DNA of 64,000 nucleotides from NCBI GenBank assembly GCA_033439685.1, contig JAUEDM010000001.1:8184001-8248000 (forward strand). The letters run 5' to 3'. A program made the position numbers and the translations under genes. The DNA comes from Apodospora peruviana. Lineage: Eukaryota > Ascomycota > Sordariomycetes > Sordariales > Lasiosphaeriaceae. Below the pieces are notes generated by a model. It saw only the letters and a program-made list of their open reading frames with translations. It had not been told where the DNA came from and made no database searches. This document shows, in pieces, positions 57,001 through 64,000 of this stretch. Each line of letters opens with the position of its first letter. Positions within the stretch are counted from its first letter, which is position 1.

Positions 57001-57939
57001 TACCTACATAAGGCAGGGACGTGTGCTGCTGCAGCATCTATAGTACTTGATGGGGTCTTGATAGGGTCGGTTAGTTTATATGGCTGTAGGGCCAGGCTGA
57101 CAGGTTGACAGGTCTGTGACACCCGGCTAACAGTTGATAGTATTGAGGTATCAATGTCAGATACGTGCTCACTGTCTGACCCAGGCTCATGTTATTGGCG
57201 TTGTATTTGTCAATGTGTGAGTTGTGTTGAAGGGCTGCACATGGATTTGACATCTTCCATTCCACTCAGTACGAGTGAGTGAGAATGGTGTAAACAACAC
57301 AGCGAATGTCTACTCGAAGTCTTCCGTTGTTTGTTGTGATACACGACCATGTAGTATCCCGGAAGACCGGTTGGATATTGAGAATAGGGGTAGGTAGCTG
57401 TGGTTTATGTAACCGAGAAGCAACTGGTCAATGCTTAACTGCGTTGTTCTTTACCACAACACACGCGTGTGTGCTACCAGTAGCCTGCTTCCTTCACGCA
57501 TCCTTAACTTGGCTCACTCGCTGTGTTTCTCATAAGCCAAACCAACTGAGACCCTTGGCAGCTACCCATCACAATTCCCCGTTGTCATGATCACACAGCA
57601 TGGGGGCAGGTTACCGGTATACAATGGTAAGTTGATCGACGGAAGACAGACACGGGCAAGAGAGGAAGGAGATACTTGAAACTTTATTTACATTTTTGAC
57701 TTAGGAATATATATTGACCTACTCCGGCACACAGAGCAATAGTCGCTCAAAGAATAACGACAACAATACTATGGCGATTATACCCAAAGTACTGTCTCTG
57801 TCAATCGATTCCCAACGATAACAGACTGACGTCCGTCTGAGTTACTCCTCCATAAATAAAAAGAGCTGAATCCATAAACGAGTTGAATCCAAAGTCGAGC
57901 AAGCAACGCGCTAACTGATGCAAAAAGGCAACAACTGCC
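54026..57939. other. 3.9-kb region without a supported gene
   Basis: No coding sequence recognised. 55790-56630 has several overlapping open frames without domains. 56970-56995 contains a short GGATGC-type repeat. The last 250 bp is the 3' flank of the methylcitrate synthase gene. Confidence 0.4.
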
Positions 57940-59476
57940 TTAAGAACTCTCAACCTGCTTCAACAGCCCCTCAAGATTAATACTCTTGGGCCGCTCAATC
58001 GGCAGACCGAGCGCCCTATCCCAAATAAGCTGCGCCAGCGGGCCCAGACCTCTCGAGACGCCAAACGTAGCAGTATAGTACAGCGTCTCGTGGAACCCGT
58101 AGTGGTGGAACAGAACGCCCGAACTAGAATCCACGTTGGGGTAAGGGTTCTTGGTCTTGCCGTGCTCCTTGAGCACCTCGGGCGCGATCTGGCTGTTCTT
58201 CTGCACAAGCTGGAACACAGGATCCTTGGCGATCTCTGGTCTGGCGGCCGCGTAGTCCATCAGTGCCTCGAACCGGGGGTCGGGCTTGCGCAGAACCGCG
58301 TGCCCGTAGCCGGGCACGACTCGGCCGGATTTGAGGGTGGACCACAGATAATCTCGCACCTCAGCATCCGTGTAGTTGGCAGGGATGGACTCCTTCATTT
58401 GCAGGATCCAGCGCAGCACCTCCTGGGCTGCAAGACCGTGCAGCGGACCGGCTAGACCTTGGAGACCGGCGCTGTAGCTGAGGAAAGGGTCTGACAGAGC
58501 ACTTCCTACCAGGTGGGTGGCGTGCGCGGACACGTTGCCGCCCTCGTGGTCGCCGTGCAGCGCCAGATACAAACGGAGCAGGTCGTGGAAGTTTTCGTGC
58601 TCTTTGCCGCCCTTGCCGAGCATCGCCGCAAAATTGTAGGCCCAGTCCTGCTCCAGGTCGACCTCAGCCGGCAAAGCGCCGCCGCCCCGATAAGCATTCT
58701 GGTAGATCTTAGCCGCGATGGTGGGTAGCTTTGCGAGAAGGGAGATGCAGTCATCGAAGGTGGGCTCCCAGTAGTCCGCTTTTCCTAGTCCCTGTTCGTA
58801 CGCCTTGGCAAACTTGGAGGTGTAGTTGAGCGCCGAGACGGCCATGGCGAACTGCGTCATGGGGTGCAGGTCAACGGGGAAGTTGTCGAGCATTTTGGAC
58901 ACAAAGTCGGGCAGCTGGGCTTGCTCGGCGAGCTCGCGGGAAAACCCGCGAATCTGAGTAACGGACGGCACCTGGCCGGTAAGGAGCAGCCAGAACATGG
59001 CCTCGGGCAGCATCTCGGTGCCCGTCTTGCCCTTGGGCAGCTGGGCCTGGCAGTCCTTGATGGTGCGGCCGTGGAAGCGGATACCCTCGTTGGCGTCGAG
59101 GACGGACCCTTCCCAGACCATGGCTTTGAGGCCACGCATGCCGCCGATCGTGTTCTCGACCTTGACTTCGCCGATGACTTTTGAGCCATGGGCTTTGACT
59201 TTCTTGAAGAGCTCGCGCTTGGCGGGAATTACAGACTTGAGCGTGGTTTTGAGGTCGGGCTCGCCGGCGGAGGAGTAGCATCGGCGGCTGTTGACGGAGC
59301 GGGCAGCAGAAACGGAGACGGCACCGACGGGCTGTTATGAGATCGGTCAGTGATGGGAATTGGTTGAATAAACAGATACCCCGGGACGGGAGGTCACCGG
59401 TGCATGCAGACGGCCGGCGACTTACACGGAGAGCTCCACCGAGGGCTCGGGACCCGTTTCTCAGGTTCAATGCCAT
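57940..59476 (-). CDS. mcsA: Mitochondrial 2-methylcitrate synthase
   Basis: Exons 59476-59426 (MALNLRNGSRALGGALR) and 59331-57940, 480 aa. It condenses propionyl-CoA (and acetyl-CoA) with oxaloacetate to methylcitrate in the matrix. Seen: a basic, Ser-rich mitochondrial presequence to about residue 40, then GGMRGLKAMVWEGSVLD, HGDHEGGNVSAHATHLVGSALSDP (first active-site His), PGYGHAVLR (second His) and NVDSSSGVLFHHYGF (catalytic Asp). The sequences MRGLKAMVWEG, GVLFHHYGF and INLEGLLKQV are the methylcitrate-synthase form; ordinary fungal citrate synthase reads ARGVKSLVWEG and GVLLQYYG (family knowledge). The divergent neighbour is methylisocitrate lyase, supporting the call. Residual citrate synthase activity is usual for this enzyme. 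Confidence 0.9.
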
Positions 59477-61333
59477 GTTTGGATGGTTTTGGGTTTTTCT
59501 TTTCTTTGAATGAAAGGAAAGGAAACAAATGCCAGACGGATTTGTCTCTGACGTTCAGATAAACGGCGGTCAGGCAACCCGAGGGAGCGCCGAGCGGTCG
59601 AGGGACTGGCGGAGGTTTTGTAGCTTCAGTTCGTAGGCAGAACAGGGTTGTCCTGGGTACCTCGGGCTGTCAATTGTTGGGGGATGTGCTGCTGATGCGG
59701 GGTAGCTGGGGTAGAAGGGTCCACCGATTATGATGTTTGTTCGTTTGCGGTGGTTTTCAAAAGTCAGTCGCTGTTGGGTATAATGTCGACGGGGAGAGAA
59801 AAGATGGTGAGAATTACGAAAGATAAAAAGACGAAGACCGACTTTTAACAATGCCTCGACCCTGATGACCGGTAACGGTCGGTCAACCCCACGCCAGTGA
59901 ATGAACCGAGGAAAGCCGTCATCCGGACAACTTCCACGCTTCTCGACCGCCCCGCACCCCGGACCAACGGTTCTAACACTAACAGGAAGGTGAGGTGGCA
60001 TTGGCCAATGAGAGACGGTCGGGTCTCTTGCCTCGGCATTCCCGTCACCGGAACTAGGTAACAAATAATTCCAGAATCACCGAGGGCTGATGTTGCGTCA
60101 CCAGCTCGACAGCTCATTATCCCAAGGAGAGACTCTCCGCTGCTCCGCCGCCATCAATTCACTATGTTTCACATCAATCGCAGATATTCATTCGATTATT
60201 TGTCTCAATACGAACCACTGAATCTAGGCGTAGTGAATTTATCAAGTTACTCCAGTGAATAAGCCAAGCTTCCAACATTAGGTACCTACTTGAAGAGACA
60301 CGCTTGGAGTCTTGGACAACTCAAAGAATCCTTGGGACGCTCATTTTATGGCAGACTCCTGAATCCAACTGGAATCCAGCATACATGGCTCGGTTTGGAC
60401 CTCGAATTCTCGATATTGAGTTGATGTTGATGGCCTACAATGAATGGACTGGACTGATCGGTTGGCCTGTCAAGAATGGTCCTTGAGGGCACTGATGGAA
60501 ACCACACCTAAACCATGATTTCACAAACAATCCGACTTCAGTTCTCCTTTCTGTGATGTGCTGTGTTTACGGGTTCATCCATGTTGACATTCTGTATGGC
60601 GGACATTACCCCCATTGTTTCCACCCCTTCCCCATACCCCATGAACTTGGCAGTGATCCCTCCCCACAGCGGCAAAGTCCAAGTTTCGAGGAACTTGAAG
60701 GACCGGAAGCGTTTCGTCCTTTTTCTCACAGGTAAGAAACGGACGGTTTCTGAGAGAAATCATGCTTAATAACTGCAGACTTGTGTTATAAAAATTCTTA
60801 CTGATCTGTATATGCAGTGCACATCTTGAATAAACCCAGCTCGGTGAACTTGGCAATACGGATATTTGTGGGGCAAGTTCGTGAGCAAGCACGCCAAGGA
60901 CGAGCGGATGCTGAGAACGATTGACCAATCACAGCCCGCAACTCATCCTCGGCTTTCCAACGGCGTTCGCTGACGTTAACATTGCGATTGGCGGGGAGCA
61001 ACCGTTAAGCCGAGCATGCCTGCCCCGGCTCGGCCACAAAACATCACTGCGGATGGAGGTTCATCATTGTTCCAGTTCGAGTCAGCACCCGACACCGGAC
61101 TGCGTTGGATAAGTATCTCGACTGACAAATTTGCGGTTGTCTTGTCTTTTCGAATATATATTACTTGATTGACTTCTCCTTGGCATCACTTGCCCCTTTG
61201 ATAAGCTCATCCGTAAAATCCCAGAACTTAACATCCGACCCCGCTGTACATCGACTGAACCGACGTCCAACCTCGACAAATCTACTACCTCCCTCCTCCT
61301 CACGCCGAGCCTTTGTCACGGCAGCCATCTCAA
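59477..61333. promoter_or_regulatory. Bidirectional promoter region of the methylcitrate-cycle gene pair
   Basis: The 1857-bp divergent intergenic region contains two CCAAT boxes, at 60005-60009 (GGCCAATGAG) and 60925-60929 (GACCAATCAC), possible sites for the fungal HAP/CCAAT-binding complex. A TATATATA-type stretch at 61155 lies about 175 bp before the methylisocitrate lyase ATG. No gene is seen inside. Confidence 0.5.
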
Positions 61334-63181
61334 ATGCTTCGCAGCGCCGTGTCGCGAGGTGTCAGTCCGGCGGTCCTTCGCCGACCAGCCGCCACGCTGT
61401 CGACGGCATCCCTCCGCTGCTCCTCCTCGATCCGCCTACTCTCCACCACCCCAACAACCAAAATGACTTCTCCCTCTTCTTCCAAAACCGCCCTACCCCC
61501 GCTAAACCCACCCATCTCGACCGCCTTTCCGTCAGAAGCGTTCCAGGTCCTCCCCGAATCGCAAAAAGCCGGCGCGGCCGAGGATGCGCTCTACGCGCAG
61601 CAAATCAAGGAAGTAGAAGACTGGTGGGCTTCCCCTCGATTCAAGGGCATCAAGCGCGACTGGACCCCCGACGACGTGGTCAGCAAGCGTGGGTCGCTAC
61701 AACAATCGTTTCCGTCTTCAGTAATGGCGCGCAAGCTTTGGACACTCGTTCAGACACGGCTGGCCGAGAAGAAACCCATCCACACGCTGGGCGCGATCGA
61801 CCCAGCACAGATGACGCAGCAGGCGCCCCACCAGGAGGTTCTCTACATCTCGGGGTGGGCGTGTTCGAGTCTCCTGACGACTACGAACGAAGTGTCGCCC
61901 GATTTTGGGGACTACCCCTACAATACCGTGCCCAATCAAGTCCAGCGGATGGCGAAAGCACAGTCAATGCACGACCGCAAGCAGTGGTTCGCCAGATCCA
62001 AAATGACGCCGGCCGAAAGAAACAAGACGCCGTACACGGATTACTTACGGCCAATTGTTGCCGACGGCGATACTGGTCATGGCGGGCTGACTGCCGTCAT
62101 GAAACTCGCAAAACTGTTTGCCGAGAACGGAGCTGCGGCGGTGCACTTTGAGGACCAGATGCACGGCGGCAAGAAGTGTGGTCATCTTGCGGGCAAAGTG
62201 CTCGTGCCGACGGGGGAGCACATTAATAGACTCAAAGCGGCGCGGTTCCAGTGGGACGTGATGGGGACGGAAAACCTGTTGATTGCAAGGACGGACTCTG
62301 AGAGCGGGAAGCTGCTGAGTTCGAGCATTGATGTAAGGGACCACGAGTTTATTCTTGGTGTCGCCGACCCGGCGGTGGAAGCTCTCGCCGAAACTCTGGC
62401 AACCATGGAGAGCCAGGGTGCATCGGGTCCCGAGATCGATGCTTACGAGGCCGAGTGGGTCAAGAACAGCAAACTTGTTACTTTCGACGAGGCGGCTGTG
62501 AGCCATATGACCAAGCACGGGGTTGAGGAAAGCAAGGTCAAGGAATATTTGGATGCTGTGAAGAAGGACCGCGACATGAGCGTCACGGCGCGGCGCAAGC
62601 TCGCTGCCAAGATTGGGGGCAGCGAAGTGTACTGGAACTGGGACGTGCCCCGGACGCGGGAAGGGTTCTACCACTTCCGCGCGGGGATGGCGGCCGCGAC
62701 GAAGCGGGCGATCGCGTTCGGGCCGTACGCGGATTTGTTGTGGGTCGAGACGGGCGATCCGAATGTTCAAGTCTGCAGAGACCTAGGTAGGGCTGTGCAT
62801 GCCGTCCACCCTGGAAAGGGATTGGTGTACAACCTCTCGCCGTCGTTCAACTGGATGGCGCACGGGTTCAAGCCCGAAACGCTCAAGTCGTTCATCTGGG
62901 ATATTGCCAAAGAAGGGTTCGTCCTGCAGCTTGTGAGCTTGGCTGGACTCCATAGCAACGCGACTATTAGCAGCGAGCTGGCACGCAACTTCAAGACGGA
63001 CGGAATGAAGGCGTACGTGGATCTGGTGCAGAAGCGGGAGAAGGATCTCGGGGTAGATGTGCTCACGCACCAGAAGTGGTCGGGCGCGGCGTATGTGGAT
63101 GCCATGCTTGGTGCGATACAGAGTGGGAGTTCGGGAAGCAAGAGTATGGGCGAGGGGAACACGGAGGGGCAGTTTCATTGA
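61334..63181 (+). CDS. mclA: Mitochondrial 2-methylisocitrate lyase
   Basis: Single exon, 615 aa. It cleaves 2-methylisocitrate to pyruvate and succinate, the last step of the methylcitrate cycle. Seen: a mitochondrial presequence (MLRSAVSRGVSPAVLRR... to about residue 44), then isocitrate-lyase fold motifs VADGDTGHGG (metal site), the active-site loop GGKKCGHLAGKVLVPT (Cys at about 282), IARTDSESGKLL, LWVETGDPN, LSPSFNWM and a late THQKWSGAAYVD. The long insert typical of eukaryotic ICLs is present. The mitochondrial presequence and CGHLAGKVLVPT favour the methylisocitrate-lyase branch over glyoxylate-cycle isocitrate lyase, which is peroxisomal and ends in a PTS1; here the C-terminus is GQFH. 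The divergent neighbour encodes methylcitrate synthase. Confidence 0.9.
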   Translation: MLRSAVSRGVSPAVLRRPAATLSTASLRCSSSIRLLSTTPTTKMTSPSSSKTALPPLNPPISTAFPSEAFQVLPESQKAGAAEDALYAQQIKEVEDWWASPRFKGIKRDWTPDDVVSKRGSLQQSFPSSVMARKLWTLVQTRLAEKKPIHTLGAIDPAQMTQQAPHQEVLYISGWACSSLLTTTNEVSPDFGDYPYNTVPNQVQRMAKAQSMHDRKQWFARSKMTPAERNKTPYTDYLRPIVADGDTGHGGLTAVMKLAKLFAENGAAAVHFEDQMHGGKKCGHLAGKVLVPTGEHINRLKAARFQWDVMGTENLLIARTDSESGKLLSSSIDVRDHEFILGVADPAVEALAETLATMESQGASGPEIDAYEAEWVKNSKLVTFDEAAVSHMTKHGVEESKVKEYLDAVKKDRDMSVTARRKLAAKIGGSEVYWNWDVPRTREGFYHFRAGMAAATKRAIAFGPYADLLWVETGDPNVQVCRDLGRAVHAVHPGKGLVYNLSPSFNWMAHGFKPETLKSFIWDIAKEGFVLQLVSLAGLHSNATISSELARNFKTDGMKAYVDLVQKREKDLGVDVLTHQKWSGAAYVDAMLGAIQSGSSGSKSMGEGNTEGQFH

Positions 63182-63800
63182 GACAAAACTGATGTCGTGG
63201 GGTTGATGAAGTTATTGTTGGGTACTTTGGCATATTCGAGGCGTTTTTCTTTCCTTTTCATATATAGGTGGTATATATCGATATTTTTGGATAGTGAGTT
63301 TCGGTCACTTTCCTTTTACATAGAGCGTCTGTTGATACACCCAGTTGAGTCACCGTCAACAAGTCATGTTGAACGGTGTGTTTGATGTTCAAAAATGATA
63401 TTCTTACCTGTGTCATTAAGTGATTATGGAGTACATTCGTAGGTCGCCAACCTGACAGATCTTGTGATAGCAATAGGAACGTGATTGATATCGATCGCCG
63501 TTATGCTGGAACCAAGTGACATTCGGTTGCACGATTCACACACTGCCAATTCAAGTAGGCGGAGACTGTAGCTACTAAAACGATCTATTGTCTCAGTGTT
63601 GTGATGATGGAAGTTGGTGTGGATGGCGGTTCGCCCCCAAACATGACCACAAAGGGTAATACTCACAGATTATATGTCATCTATCTAGCTCCTCCTCTAG
63701 ACACCTAGGTAGGTTTCTACCTGATAACCACTTCATTAACAAACTTGAAGCATGCCGCCCCCAAAAACACCGCCACACCAGCCGATAAACGAAGTAAAAA
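63182..63800. other. Convergent 3' intergenic region
   Basis: 3' flank of methylisocitrate lyase and of the edge SDR gene; no gene seen. Confidence 0.5.
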
Positions 63801-64000
63801 TCACAAACTATCCTTGGAAGCATTATTCACCGGCGGCGCCTGCGCCGACCCTTCTGGGGTCACATACGCCTTGGTCATGCCGCCATCAACCACAAAATCG
63901 TGCCCGTTCACAAAACTGCTTTCGTCAGAAGCAAGAAACAGGACCGCCTGCGCCTGCTCAATGGCCTCCCCGAACCGGCCCATGGGGAAATGGATTTCTC
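63801..64000 (-). CDS. Short-chain dehydrogenase/reductase, C-terminal part (cut by window edge)
   Basis: The visible 66 codons read HFPMGRFGEAIEQAQAVLFL, then ASDESSFVNGHDFVVDGG and MTKAYVTPEG before a short polar tail and stop at 63801-63803. The G-x-P/E...A..VLFLASD...V.G....VDGG pattern is the classic C-terminal end of classical SDR enzymes. Rossmann and catalytic YxxxK parts lie beyond the edge. Substrate unknown. Confidence 0.88.
   Translation of the reverse strand, partial: EIHFPMGRFGEAIEQAQAVLFLASDESSFVNGHDFVVDGGMTKAYVTPEGSAQAPPVNNASKDSL

Noticed and set aside
61165..62151. Plus-strand open frame of 328 codons overlapping methylisocitrate lyase
   Set aside because: Alternative-frame shadow of the high-GC lyase coding sequence.

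Overview
The window is nuclear DNA of a filamentous ascomycete (Pezizomycotina). The evidence is short spliceosomal introns (about 50-110 nt) with GTANGT/GTRAGT donors and CTNAC branch points, fungus-restricted families (Gpr1/Fun34/YaaH transporter, rhodopsin-like integral membrane protein, fungal STAND-type N-terminal domain, small Cys/His-rich proteins starting MCEYTQ, DUF4360 secreted protein), and a mitochondrial methylcitrate-cycle gene pair. The class (Sordariomycetes is my guess) cannot be fixed from this sequence alone.

Layout, left to right. 1-3073: 3' part of a DUF7025/AAA ATPase gene, 9 exons visible. 3293-5877: transposon island with an internally deleted hAT element (TIRs, near-perfect 8-bp target duplication) abutted by a solo LTR (perfect 5-bp duplication). 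5878-8160: no intact gene, with a decayed inverted duplication. 8246-11447: zinc alcohol dehydrogenase and a divergent CAX-type cation/proton exchanger, both on the minus strand. 12113-13659: fungal STAND-type N-terminal domain protein without an NTPase. 13890-17340: a MITE-like hairpin and gene remnants. 17345-18272: Gpr1/Fun34/YaaH transporter. 18590-18840: tRNA-like fragment expanded into a minisatellite. 21641-24623: terpene synthase with an odd hydrophobic C-terminus, then a Ure2-type glutathione transferase. 24885-26001: rhodopsin-domain membrane protein. 29216-32002: secreted tyrosinase tail-to-tail with an AsaB/GA4-desaturase-type oxygenase. 33033-34900: a 66-aa proline-tailed protein and a 3-beta-HSD/Erg26-type dehydrogenase. 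35042-35417: two intron-containing tRNA genes, Arg(CCG) and Ser(GCT). 36259-42022: secreted trypsin-like protease, peroxisomal adenylate-forming CoA ligase and dual-specificity phosphatase. 42359-44849: two secreted cysteine-containing proteins. 45400-46830: frame-broken coding remains. 48804-49210: small Cys/His-rich gene in three exons. 53298-54025: secreted DUF4360 protein. 57940-63181: divergent methylcitrate synthase and methylisocitrate lyase. The right edge holds the C-terminus of a short-chain dehydrogenase.

Functional threads. The last gene pair covers two steps of mitochondrial propionyl-CoA detoxification and probably shares a 1.86-kb bidirectional promoter. The Gpr1/Fun34-type transporter may relate to the same small-acid physiology (inference). 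The terpene synthase, GST, tyrosinase, AsaB-like oxygenase, 3-beta-HSD and acyl-CoA ligase are all families common in fungal secondary metabolism. They are too spread out, with long gaps, to call one cluster. Five products have clear secretion signals.

All spliced models were built by eye from splice motifs and reading-frame continuity. For every complete spliced CDS the exon lengths sum to a multiple of three. I found no CRISPR arrays, rRNA genes or operon-like structures.
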